A stretch of DNA of 64,000 bases, from positions 248,001 to 312,000 of the forward strand of contig NW_013547021.1 in assembly GCF_000711695.1 (NCBI RefSeq), given 5' to 3'. The notes under the pieces are model-generated. The model ran no database searches, was not told the origin of the DNA, and saw only the letters and a program-made list of their open reading frames with translations. Origin of the DNA: Tilletiaria anomala UBC 951. Taxonomy: Eukaryota; Basidiomycota; Exobasidiomycetes; Georgefischeriales; Tilletiariaceae. Shown here piece after piece: positions 30,299 through 41,728 of this stretch. Each line of letters opens with the position of its first letter. Position 1 is the first letter of the stretch. A program made the translations under genes and the position numbers.

Positions 30299-31898
30299 TC
30301 AAATTTCCTTTTCCGCATCCACGGCCTTCTTGTCCGGCATCCGCATGCTTTGCGGTAGGGCGGACACAGGCTCTCGGCTCAGTCTGCTCGCTGCAAGTAC
30401 CCTGGCGTCCTGAGCAAGAACAGCGTCAATGATGGCAAGAGCGGCCATGCTTTCCACGATGGGTATGGCGCGTGGGACCACGCAAGGGTCGTGCCGTCCA
30501 CGGGTCTGCAGTACTCCTGTTGTGCCGTCGTAGCGCGAGGTGGATTGATCCTGAGAGATCGTAGCAGGAGACTTGAAGCCGACGCTGAGAGCCGAACGAA
30601 AATGAATCGTGCACGAGTAAGCAACCATAGTAGATTAAATTGCCGTTTCATGCTGAAACACTTACCGGAAGTAGATGTCTTCGCCGTTGGTGATGCCGCC
30701 TTGAACACCCCCGCTCCAATTAGTCGTAGTTCCAAGGTGCCCATCATCCCTGAGGAAGAAGGCATCGTTGTGCTTGCTGCCGGGTACTTCCGTCCCCCTG
30801 AAGCCGCTGCCGAACTCGAAAGCCTTGGTCGCAGGTATGCTGAGCATAGCATGGGCGAGTTTTGCCTCCATCTTGTCAAAGCAAGGTTCTCCCAGCCCGG
30901 AAGGCACGTGGCGAATGACACACGTCACAGTACCGCCAATGCTGTCGTTGCGCGATTTGGCGAGCAAGATGCGTTCGCGCATTCGCTCTGCAGCTTCGGG
31001 GTGCGGGCAGCGTATATCGTTCTGATCGACTTGTGCTCTTGTGATGGTGGCCATGAGCTGCCGGAACTCTTTGCTGAGCGGCTCCTCTGCCTCGTCAGCG
31101 GTCAATCCATCGACAATCTGATGGTCCAGCGTGGACGGCGCAACCCCCGTTTGTGTCGCTGTGACTGCGACTTCGGCCGTATTGCTTCCAGACCCCGAGG
31201 TGAGGCTTGGTGCAAGACGCTCGCCGGGAAAGCGTGGGATGTGCACCTTGCCTACCGACGAGACGAATGCGACAATTTCGATGCCGAATGCTTCTTTAAG
31301 GTATTTTTCTGCTACGGCTCCTGCAGCGACGCGGCCTGTTGCATCACAATAGAATGGTTGGCTTCCAGCTACTTTGCAGCAGGATATGGGACAAGAAGGG
31401 GCTTCCTCACCAATCGTCTCACGAGCGCTGGAGCGCCCTCCACCGCTGGACGCCTTGACTCCGTACTTTTCGAGGTAGGTAAAGTCTGCATGACTTGGAC
31501 GCGGGAATGCGTCGAGTGTCTTGTCTGTGTAGTCGTTCGGTCTGTGATCCTGGTTGCGAACGAGCATTGCGAGTGGTGTGCCTAGTGTCACGCCTTTTTC
31601 TACCCCCGATTGGATTTGCACTTTGTCTTTCTCGTCGCGCTGAAATGAGCCCCAGTACGCACAAGTCATAGCTGTGTCAGCAAGGTCAGACACTTGGCAC
31701 GCGCTCTAGGGTCAAAAGGGATGAACTCACCGGAGTTGTCAATGCTGACTGGCCAGGTCTTCGCCGGCTTAGCTGCGTCTGGACATCCTGCTCCACCAGG
31801 CTCATGCCTGGTGGCACGCCATCAACGATGCAACCGACGGAGGCGCAATGTGACTCGCCATATGTGGTGACACGGAAATGACTTCCAAATGTGGACAT
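30299..31898 (-). CDS. ARO2: Chorismate synthase
   Basis: Last shikimate-pathway step, converting 5-enolpyruvylshikimate-3-phosphate to chorismate with reduced FMN. Exons (minus) 31898-31731, 31639-31411, 31335-30666, 30584-30299; introns 91, 75 and 81 nt; 450 aa. Signatures: [16 protein letters not shown]...[103 protein letters not shown] and [17 protein letters not shown]. The 75-nt intron within ETIG/RVAAGA is in frame and stop-free; translating it would insert 25 foreign residues into the active-site region. A stretch of about 50 residues (roughly [12 protein letters not shown]...EAEEP) after GKVHIPRF is absent from yeast Aro2 (376 aa) and explains the extra length. Divergent from the Ctk3-like gene. 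Confidence 0.95.
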
Positions 31899-32331
31899 CG
31901 TGAAAGCTGCAACAGAGGGTCCCAGGCTTCAAAGGTGTGAGTGCTAGGGAGACGGTAGACAAGACAGCGGAGATAGCTTTGACGATGTTGTCCTGGAACT
32001 CAAAACGTAGCTCTCTTTCCGGTGGCGAGCTCGCACACTTTTTCAAAATGCTTTTTTCTGAATCGGCGACTTTTCCCCAAGCGCTAGTCATCGGCGAATT
32101 GTTTTTCTGTCTCGCATCACAAAGCATGAGACTCGTCTCAATCACAGCCGACATTTCAGTGCTGTTTCTTTGCTGCTACGTTAGTGTACAAGGGTATGCT
32201 TATGATGCATCCGGTTGTAGCGAAGGGAGATGCAAATAGGCTAGAAAGGTATTGAGGGAATCAGGGCATATTCACCCAGCGACCGGTGGGGCAAGAGCAG
32301 CACCAGATGCTACCGATGAACAACTGGCACG
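31899..32331. promoter_or_regulatory. Bidirectional promoter, ARO2 / Ctk3-like gene
   Basis: 433 bp between divergent start codons. I looked for a Gcn4/Cpc1 TGACTCA site, expected for general amino-acid control of ARO2, and found none, so control by that route is not supported here. Confidence 0.5.
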
Positions 32332-34463
32332 ATGGACGCATTTGCCATTCGTCTGGCGTTTATCGCTCAGCTTCGCAAGCTCAACGCATCACAGCAGTCG
32401 ATCAACAAAGTGCTTGCGCTCGCTGTACGGCATGCAGCCACAAGCAGCGATGATATATGGTCTTGCATCATGCAAGAATGTCGCAAGGTGATTTTGTGTT
32501 TCTTTTACTCGTTGCTCAAATGAACGTCGCCGGCGTACTGATCGTGTGCAATGGTCCCAATTTGCCGCTTCTCCCTAGGCATCTCTCAATGCTCGCGTAA
32601 ACATCTTCTTCCTCCTCGATGCGCTGTTCACTGACGAGTCATTCTCGGACTTGGCCCTGGCCAACACGTACTATCTGCCTTATGCACGGAAGGATCTCAA
32701 GTCAGTTGTCGATATGGTTGTTCCCAAGGAAGCGCTCACGATGTCAGACGGTACGGTCGTCAACCGTGAGGGCGCTGGAATCAGACTAAATGCAGGTAAC
32801 GTGCTGCCAATCCTGGCTGGGTGGAAGATACGTCAAGTATTTCCGACGGAGCTGCTTGAGAGCATGGAGCAGGAGTTGCGCGAACGCAAACAGAAGCTGC
32901 GCACTCAAGGGCCGCTTCCTGATGAAACGTCGAAGCCGGAGGGCTTCAGCCGGAACGATGTGCTCCGTAGAATCGAAGAGGACCGGGAACGGGTGAGTTT
33001 GATCTCCTCGTCGAGAAGAACCAGTTTCTCTTGTGCACAGCTGACGCTCAGTGATACGCAACTTGCAGCATAAGCGACTACGCGAGCGCGGCTGGATCCT
33101 GCCCCCGAAAGTGTTCAGCGTTCCCAACGCGCAGAGTCTGCATGCGAGTAGGGCTCGCGCTGCCAAGGGTGCAGACGATGCTCCCGTGAGTGCTTCATGG
33201 ACTCCTGCCTCACCTCGCGACTCTTCAATCGCATCAACCCCGCGAACACCATGTGCGGCTGTGTCCACGTCAATTGCCACCACAACGACTTCCGTCGTTG
33301 GGCCTGTTCAGCAACTCGACCCGATTAGCATCGAATTTGATCAGGTGTGGGAGACCGCATCGGACCTCAACGCGGATGACCTGGACAAGCTGACCGACGA
33401 GCACAGGCTCTGGTGGGGGTCCGAGGCGAATGCGGAAGCATTTCTGCAGCAACAAGAAGAGATGGACCGCGAGCGGTTGCGAGAGTGGGAGGAACAGCAA
33501 GCACAACTGGCCAAGGAGGCAGAAGCGGCTGAAGAGCAGCAGCGAGCCGCGGCATGGGGTACGCATCGAGCTCCCGCGCGTAACCGTGAGCGGGAGCGAG
33601 AACGCGAACGAGGAGGTCGCGAGCGCGACCACGACATCGCGCGCCATGGAGGCAGGCAAGGGAGAGAAGCGATGAGTGGTGCTGCGTGTGATGCGAGGAG
33701 TCGCTTTGACCACAGGGACCGAGCGGTGCAGGACCATAGGGATCACAAGCGCACACGCAGCGCGCTCGATGATGAGCGCCACAGAGACCAGGACCGGGAC
33801 CAGGACCGATCTAGGGACAGACAAGGGGCCAGACATCAAGTTACAGACGGAGACGTAGTGATTGGCAGCAGCAGCAGCGGAAGCAGCAGGCGAGAATCCT
33901 TCGACAGGCGAGATGCACAGCACCGATTGCACACACCTTCGCCCCCACCACCCCCGACGACCGGATCAAGAACATATTCGCGGTACGACGAGTCATCCGC
34001 GAGAGATCCGCTGCGCACTTGGTCGTCTCGTGCGACACCCAGCAGACAGCATCCTTCCTCCTCATCCAGCAGACCCCTGTCGAGCAGCTCGAGAGCACCT
34101 GCGGGACCAGGAGCCGGACCGGGCCTGCCGCCATCGCCGCCACGGCGACCGCTACAGGTAGCCCCAGAGATGTCATCGAGAGCTTCTGCGCATGGGCATC
34201 GCAGCGAGCGCGACGCTGGCCGCGACTACGGCGAGCACGAGTCAGGGCGTACGCGCGGGCGACAGCACGAGCCCGGGCGAGATACGTGGCGCCATGACCG
34301 CGCTCGTGATTATCGCGAGCGCGACCAACAGCGGGAGCGCGATCGCACCCTTCCCAAGCGGGAAGCCGATGGGGGCGGTGACAGGGAAAGAGACGAGCGT
34401 GACTATTATTACGAGCGGCGCGATCGCCATGAGCGGGAAGACGTGCGACCGCGCAGAGCGTAG
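32332..34463 (+). CDS. CTK3: CTD kinase (CTDK-I) gamma subunit, Ctk3-like, with long charged tail
   Basis: Exons 32332-32487, 32579-32992, 33069-34463; introns 91 and 76 nt; 654 aa. Ctk3 is the non-catalytic subunit that stabilises and activates Ctk1 kinase toward Ser2 of the RNA polymerase II C-terminal repeats. Residues 1-130 fit the CID-like N-terminal domain (MDAFAIRLAFIAQLRKLNAS, ASLNARVNIFFLLDALF, YYLPYARKDLKSVVDMVVP), followed by the Ctk3 C-terminal helix region NVLPILAGWKIRQVFP...LRERKQKL and HKRLRERGWILPP. After about residue 280 the protein becomes Arg/Asp/Glu/Ser-rich (RERERERERGG, DRDQDRSRDR, RERDQQRERD), unlike yeast Ctk3 (296 aa), and resembles RD/RE tails of splicing-linked proteins. 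It is nuclear by inference and divergent from ARO2. Confidence 0.85.
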
Positions 34464-36683
34464 GCGGTCTCTGTGAGGTTCCGCCGTGTATGCTTGTAGC
34501 AGATCTATGTAGACATCTTGCTTGCTTGCATCCAGCGTCGTGAGATATGCAACCTCTCCTTACGTACTACTTTTCGGCGTCAATTCCGGGTCACGAACAC
34601 TTGGCGTCCCGGTGCGTGTGCGCTTCGGTCTGTCTCGAATGCAAGATTGGACATGTTCATTCATATTTACTGATTTATGACTGTAAGATGGACAGCAACT
34701 GCCCCAGCGTCTCTAGAGCGTCGAGTGCACGCCGCCCCCCCGGAGGTCCCACAGTGGTCAAGTGAAGGCCTCTCGGCCATTTGCATTCATTTGGAGTTAC
34801 GCAATTGTGTGGATTCGCTTGAGCAGCTCCAATCCCACGGCGCCAGTAGCTGGCCGGGAGGCGGCTGTGCTGACTGCTGGATGAGGATATGTAGGCAGGC
34901 AGGCGGGTGAACAAAATGACTGAAGATGCGATGGGGGTTGCCTATTGGTAATCAGTAATGTGTGAATATGACGAGTTGGCCCGGGAGGGGAGCAACGCGG
35001 AAAGGTATAGTAGCCTCAAAGTCGGTTCGTGGCTGTCATGGGCTGAAGTCAAGCAGTGCCCAATGGGGGGGGCCAGCTGATTTGATTTTCATTCTCTCTC
35101 ACTCGGATTGCAGGCCGGCACGACAGCAAGCCCCGAAACTAAAAGCACGCAAGCAGCAGAAAGAAGAACAAAAGGAATAAAAAAGCCATCCGAAAGTGTG
35201 GCAGGCGCTGCAGATGCAGTTGGGTTCATTTCACCCCGTCGCCAATTCCCAATTCCCACCTCCTTGATGTCCTGGAGGCGCATTTCGCTTTTGCATCGAG
35301 CCTACCTGCATACATGCATCCAGTGGCTGCGCCTGCACTGCGAGAGTGCTCGGGCGTCAGCGACTTGCCCCGTGCGTATATATATACATGTCTACATACA
35401 TGGAAACACGGATATATATATAAATGTTCACATACATATGCGGGCGGCCTCACGCTCTGCCCCTAGCCCACCCCTGTTCGCAGCCTTGAAATAATAGCCA
35501 TTCTGAATTGAATAAGTTCACTCGATGCATCATCATTCTCACACCAAAAGTCTACCACAATGTGTGCGCAAAAGAGGGACTCGCTCGGTGCCAGGCGGCC
35601 AGTCTATGCATGTACAATCGACAATGTCCGAGAGATGTGCGTGCGTGTGCTTGTTGCCACCAGGAGGTGCTGGCATGAGGCTGAACGAGTGTGCAAATGC
35701 ATGGGGCAAGTATGCATGCATGCAGGCATTTGTGCACATCTGATGGTAGGCGTAGAATCTGCACCGGCTGAATGTCCGATGATGAATCGCCCCACCTGCC
35801 TTCTCACGGGGGGATTTTATCCAAGGGGATTCGATGTGCTTTTCTTTACCCGCCCTGCAAGAGGCGAAACCGTCCGTCGTCCACACCCACGTGGATGGGG
35901 TCGCCCCGTGTACACGCTGACAGGTAAGAATGTCAGGCTTGCGATAAAGTTTCCCCCCTTTGTTGAGGCTTGATGCTGGGTGCTTTGAGATGATCATCCT
36001 GCCGCCGACCCTAACCCCCCTCTTTTTCAGTCCGCTTCGACCCTCTCGGAACCCCCTTCCCTCCCTCCTTCTCCCAGGTCAAATCGTCAGCGCGTGCCAT
36101 CTGCCCTCGGAGGCGGGACGGGCGCCCAACGAGTCAGGACAAAGCCCCCCATGATGATGGGTGGTGCGGCGATGACACCGCTCTCTCGTTCATGGACAGT
36201 ATCTCATCACACACTTCTCGTTGTCTTCTCGGATCTCGGCGCCATTCGAGTGAAAGTGCCATGTGGCAATGAGCCTTCCTTAGCAGGCTGCGAACGTTCT
36301 ATCATCATGCATCTTCCCAACCAACACCGAGGTCCGAGTGACCAACACACGCGCAGTAACATTCGCCGCCCAGTGCATCGGACCATCCCTCTGGCCCTCA
36401 TAGGCTCTCGCGCTTCTGGGCCGTTGCATGTGCGCCTCGCAAGGCCGCAAGAATGGTATGAGGAGAGATGTTCCATTCGTAATAAAAGACATCAGCGCCT
36501 TCCTTCTACCCTCGGCACATGCTAACTCATCAAGGCATCCTAATTGCTAGCCAATGCTTCTCGCTGCGATTTTGTAACTGCTGCTGCTGGACCGTTAATT
36601 TCTCAGCTGTGACGCAGGGGCAAATGAGAATTCCCTCCGCGGGACGGTAGACTACCGGGTGCTGCTCCCAGGAAAGAGGAGAC
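34464..36683. other. Intergenic region before the GAF-like gene
   Basis: About 2.2 kb with no supported gene. It contains an AT-rich alternating stretch with ATATATATAC and GATATATATAT motifs (about 35378-35440), repeated CATGCATG/TGCATG elements near 35290-35730, and a pyrimidine-rich segment at about 36000-36080. It is probably a long promoter and 5' leader. Confidence 0.45.
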
Positions 36684-39600
36684 ATGACGATGCATCTCGA
36701 GCCGGCGCCGGAGCTGCGTCTGGCCCAGCACGAGGCGAGCGCGATTGCGTACGAGTCCGGCTCGTGCCAGCGCCAGCACACCCGACCTTCTGTGTCGCAG
36801 ATCTACAGCGAGGCGCCGAGTCCGAGTGACACGCGGCACGATTGGCAGCACAGTACAAGCCGTAGCACGACACCCAGTGGCGACGGCGACGGGGATGATG
36901 CGCCGGAAGATACTCTCACATTCGCCCTGACTCTTGCACCTTTGCACGCGGGCCAGCCACTGAACGGCAGACCGATGCCCATGACCGCCATGGGCCTTGG
37001 CGGCTTTGGCGCGCGCGTTGCTGGCGGGAGTGCTCTGCTGTGGCACGGTGCGGAAGAAGAAGAAGAGGAGGAGGCGGACATCGACTACTTTCTGGCTGCC
37101 CCGAGGTCAGACCCGAGCAAGCAGTCCGCCGAGCAGGCGGCCAGGACGCGGCCCTCCACATCCTTACCTGAACCGACATGCACGCCAGCCGCGACCCGTA
37201 CCACCGGCGGCCAACGTCCGCGGGCGCCACTCACGCGCAGGAGCGAAGGCGCACGCGAAAAGGACCGATCCAGCAAGAAGCTTGCGTCGCTCAAAAAGAT
37301 CCTCGGTAGCAGCAACAGCGCTGGAAGCAGCAGCAGCGCTAGGCACAAGTGCGCCGCCCAGCCTGACCCATCGCCGAAGCCAGCTATTGGTGGGCGTCCG
37401 CATCCCGCTGCGTGCATGGCTGGCGCTGCCAGCGCTGCAGGGCTCTATCACGCACTGCCATCCTCTTCCCCTTCCCCTTCGCCCACTCCTTACTCGGTCG
37501 GAGCCACCTCCCCCGCGCCGAGCAGCAGCATCCATTTGCGCCTCGCGAGCGGCCTCGAGTCCGAATTATACCCACCATCAACTGCTGCTGCTGCTTGGGC
37601 GCCGACACTTGCATCGTATAGCGCTTACGGCTACCGTGACAGCTATCCTTGCGGCCATGGCCCCGGCCGGCCCGGCTTCGACCGCGACCGCGAACGCGAA
37701 CGCGAGCGCAAGCGCGCGCGCGAACGCTCAGGATCCGGCTCCATCGGTGCGACGACGATCACGACGATGACGACAACGATGACGACGTCGTCGTCGTTGT
37801 CCGGCTCGTCCTCGAGCGTCCGCTCGCCCTTGACACCCGCGTCAACGAATCGTGGCGGTGGCAGAGGGGGCGACAGTGAGCGCGGCACAACACCGCTATC
37901 GGAGATCGACGGGTTTGTGTTCCAGCTCGGTGGGCCACGCGCTGGTGCAGGCGGGCCTGCGGGCCTGTGGCAGTTGCAAGACCACACGCTCAAGATGAGC
38001 CCAACGCAGCAGCCCGCCACCACTACACCTGTCGAGCAGCGCGAAGGCAAGAACAGCGGCAAGAAGACGTGGTTCGGGCGCAAATCCAAACATGCTGCTG
38101 CACCCGCTGCCGTCGCCATCCCTGCGCTTCCTGCGTCTATGCACATGCCTCTGCCGCCTCGTCCGGCAACCAGTGCTGGCGCTGGTGCCACGGCGGGCTG
38201 GAGCGCAGCAGCAAGGCCTGCTCGCGGCAAAAGCAGCCTTTATCCGCCATCTTCTTTTCTCCCTTTCGCGAACAGCGTTGCCGGCTCAGATGCCAGCGGC
38301 AAAGGAAGCATCAAGTCCAGCGTACGCGAGCAGCGCGACCGCTCCAAGTCGAACCAAGGCAGTGTCGTTAGCAGCACGCCGCCAAGCAGCTTCGTGCATT
38401 TCCCTCTGCACGATCGTCAACTGCAGGCGTCGCGGGGTATTTTGCAGGCACACGACGTGCCCGCCACCGTCAGCGGCGGCAGCATGCACAGCCGCCCGGC
38501 CGCGATGAGCACGCGCACACGTACGCAGTCCGAGCAGACGTTGCTGATGTCCGTCCGGCTTTCTCCCAAAGCCACGTTCGCGGCTGGAACAGGCGCAGGC
38601 GCACCGCCGCCGTCGTCTCCGCGTCTGCAACGCGCTCGGCGTCGTGGCATGGTGCTGTGGCGCGGAATCTTCGACGGCAGCCTCGACGGAGTCGTCAGTG
38701 GCAGCGCGGGAGCGGGCACAGGTGCAGATGGCAATGGGAGGATCTGCATGCCTGCTCAACTGACAGAACTGACGCGTGCAGACTACATGTTGCTGTACAG
38801 CTTGGGTGTCTTTGACCTCAACGACCCTCCAATGCTGACGTCACGATCGGCTTCTGGCTACAACGATGCAGATGCTGGCCTTGGTGCTGGCGCTTTTGCT
38901 CACCAGACCACGATGGTGCAACAGTCGAACCTCTTCAAACCTCTCCCCGGCGTCCCTGCTTTGATGGGATGGATTGAAGGCGTCAACCTCAATGCTGGCG
39001 CCGCGCAGGACTGTCACGGTTGCGAGCCCGATCATGACAACGGCAACGACGGCTACAGTGACAATACAGATGACTCTGGCGCCGAGACTGCTGGCGCAGT
39101 GCGCCGTCCATCAACCTCAAGCGCTCTAGATGCCGATGCGCTCAGTGGCGCCTTTGACGTCTTCCCGCAGCCTCCGTCGCGCCTCAGGCGCTTTCCATCG
39201 GCCAACAGGGCGAACGGCCTCACTAGCGGGCACACACATGCGCACGCAACGATGCATCTGCCTTCGCATCTCTGTTCTCGCGCGCACGTGCCTTCGTCGT
39301 CGCTCGACGACGCCGCCGCGTCGTCTTTGCGGCAGCAGACCCGAGTGTCGAACGCTTTCGCTATGCAGCTGCTCACGGAAGCGGCACGCGAGCTTGTGCC
39401 GCCGCAGCAGTGGGCGAGCGCGAACGCCGCCCACGAAGCCGAAGATGGTGCCGCGGCCCTCGCCGCTTTCGAGGACCCTGGCGCGTCGCCACTGGTAGCG
39501 GCGCACCGCAGGCATATCGAGGCGATCGTCAGGCTGACTTGGCAAGGCTCCAGAACGGGACAGTCGGACGCGCAAGATGCACAGGATGATGACGTGCAAG

Positions 39601-41446
39601 GGTCTCGTGCCACGGCTGTCTGGGAGGTATCCACGTCTGATGACTCGCAAGGTCCAACTTACGCCCCGCGTGCGGCTCAGATGTTCGAGCCTATCGAAGG
39701 CGGCCTGGCTGCGCCCTTTCCCATGTGGGTAGATGCTGACGTCTCGATTTGCTTGGTTTCTGAACGTCGGCTGATACGCTCTTCCTCCCGCTTTTTGCTT
39801 CTGACCAACAGTTTTGAGCGCCGAAGGCAAGCTGCAATGCACTCCAATCGCGTCTTAATGGAGCTTGCAGATGCGACTCTGCAGCGGCAATGCGTGCAAC
39901 CCGGGCGCAAGGCCCAGCCGAATTTTGGCAGTCAAGCGATCGGTCTCTCACTGCAGGAGGAGCTGGGCGAAAATAACGCGCGACAGGATCATGACGGTCT
40001 CGCCTCCTCGTTGAAGTTCGTCCTGACGCAGCTGGAGCAGGCGGTTCCCGACTGTCACGCTCAGCTCTGCCTGCTGGACGAGGTAAACGTTGTCGTCCTT
40101 GCGCAAGGAGCAAGAGCTGCCGTCGATGGTGTGCCTACTGTGCGGGCACGCGTTCGAAGCTTGGAGGCGCACAGCTTGCTTAATCGCAACGAGGGCCTAC
40201 TCATCTTGAACAGCGGTGCAGACTTCCGATTCGCCGCTGCCCTCCAAGGTGACCACAAGAACGATAATATGCCCGTCTTCTTCGCCGCGCTGCCCGTCCT
40301 GAGCGCTGCCGGGATGCCCATAGCCTTCGTCACGCTCTCCTCAGCTAGAATCATGGACGACTGGTCGGCTGCTTGCGCTTCGCTGTTCGAACAGTGCACG
40401 ATCGTCATTGCGAGTGCAATCGAGGCCGCTCACCGCAAGCAACTCGCGGCCGAGGGTGAGCGCTTACAAGAAGGTGAGCATGGCAGCGCATCCGTCAGTC
40501 CGGTGCTCCATTCAGCGAGCTCTCATACTGAATATCCCGAGTTTCGGTCGGGTACACGTCCACAGAATTCAAGGCATTACAAAGGCATATCATAGCGCTC
40601 GGATTTAAACGCGCAGAAGACCTGGATTCGTCGCCCAAGCCGGCTCATCTGCTGCGCTGTCAGCCGAGCGACGGGCTTGCCGTAGCTGAGAGTCTCGAGG
40701 AAGAAGCACAGCAGGTGCTCCAAAAGGAGGTGCTTGTCGAGATTCTTCAAGACTCACTGCTGACGTCCAGGATGGACATTGAAGGCCAGTTGCTCCCGGC
40801 TCTCTTCAACGCTCTCGTGAGACACGTTCATCAGGGCCTGCACAGTTCTCTGACTTACCTTGTGCGCAAGAGCGAATCGGCAGCCGCACACAGCGTCGAC
40901 GATGCCGTTTCAGAAGAGCACCAGCGTTGTAGCATTGTCGCCAGCCAAGGCTTGCCGTCGCGGGTCCCGCAAGACGTCAGCTTCGATGAGCCATGCCACA
41001 ATATGAGGGTCGGAGCAGCTCCAGCCGTATACTCTGGCATTTCAATCTTACCGTCCAAATGCGCATGCGATACGCTGCCGTGGTGGGTCTTTGATGACAA
41101 CCGGCAGCTCTACAAAGCGGGCTGCATGGTCCACGGTGGCAGCCTAGGTCCACATACCTATACTCTCGTTGCGCTGTTCGAGAGGGGCGCACACATTGTC
41201 TCGGCTTCGGGTGCGTAGTGTGTGTCCACGTTATACGACCGGCCGCCGAGATACTGACTTTGTATCCGTATCACTGTGTTTTCAGAACAATCGTACTTTG
41301 CAGCAGCCGCATCTACGCTCAGCACATGTCTCATGCAGGTCGCCGAGCTCTCTTCGCAAAGCAAGTCATCCATATCGCAAGCATCACAACATCGCATTTC
41401 CAGCAAACTCAAGCAGTCATCGCATGGGCTAGGCATCCAGGCGTGA
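36684..41446 (+). CDS. Large GAF-like domain protein of unknown function
   Basis: Proposed exons 36684-39724, 39812-40473, 40566-41210, 41286-41446; introns 87, 92 and 75 nt; 1502 aa. The first 1000 residues are low complexity (Ser/Ala/Pro/Gly/Arg-rich, an acidic EEEEEEE run, RDRERERERKRARER) with short conserved-looking islands such as KKTWFGRKSK and LTELTRADYMLLYSLGVFDLNDPPM. From about 1014 the sequence is well structured: FERRRQAAMHSNRVLMELADATLQ, SSLKFVLTQLEQAVPDCHAQLCLLDEVNVVVLAQG, GADFRFAAALQG and PVFFAALPVLSAAGMPIAFVTL, resembling GAF ligand-binding folds, with a second such block after LGFKRAEDLDS. No kinase, cyclase or response-regulator module is joined to it. The 87-nt intron is stop-free; its GTGGGT donor, pyrimidine tract and ACCAACAG acceptor favour splicing, but if retained the protein has 1531 aa. 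An AATAAA lies at 41701. Confidence 0.65.
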
Positions 41447-41728
41447 GGTTTTCAAGTCCTCAGGCCGCAAGGGACCACCTGCATATCTGTTATTTCGCAT
41501 CATATTTTGATGTTCAAGCATGTTTCTCACAATCCAGGGTCGCAAATTCTGTCAAAGCCATCTAGTCATCAATCTCAGCCGATAGGCATTCGTCACGTCC
41601 ACTTCATCCGGCCCCTCGCATCAATCGAAATTCTTCTTTGCTATGCATTGAACAATGGTATCGAAGCTTGTAGCTGATGAAATGGGTAGTGTACAAATGA
41701 AATAAAGCATTTCGTTCAAAATATATTA

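Noticed and set aside
30491-31585. 364-codon open frame on the plus strand
   Set aside because: Antisense shadow of ARO2, whose exons and family motifs are unmistakable on the other strand.
33187-33192. GTGAGT-type donor inside the Ctk3-like third exon
   Set aside because: No matching acceptor keeps the frame better than the continuous open frame.
35378-35440. AT-rich alternating stretch considered as an origin or centromere-like element
   Set aside because: Too short and isolated; only simple dinucleotide repeats, no further structure.
35560-35973. 137-codon frame before the GAF-like gene
   Set aside because: Composition resembles random translation of CATG-rich sequence (many Cys, Met and His); no family match.
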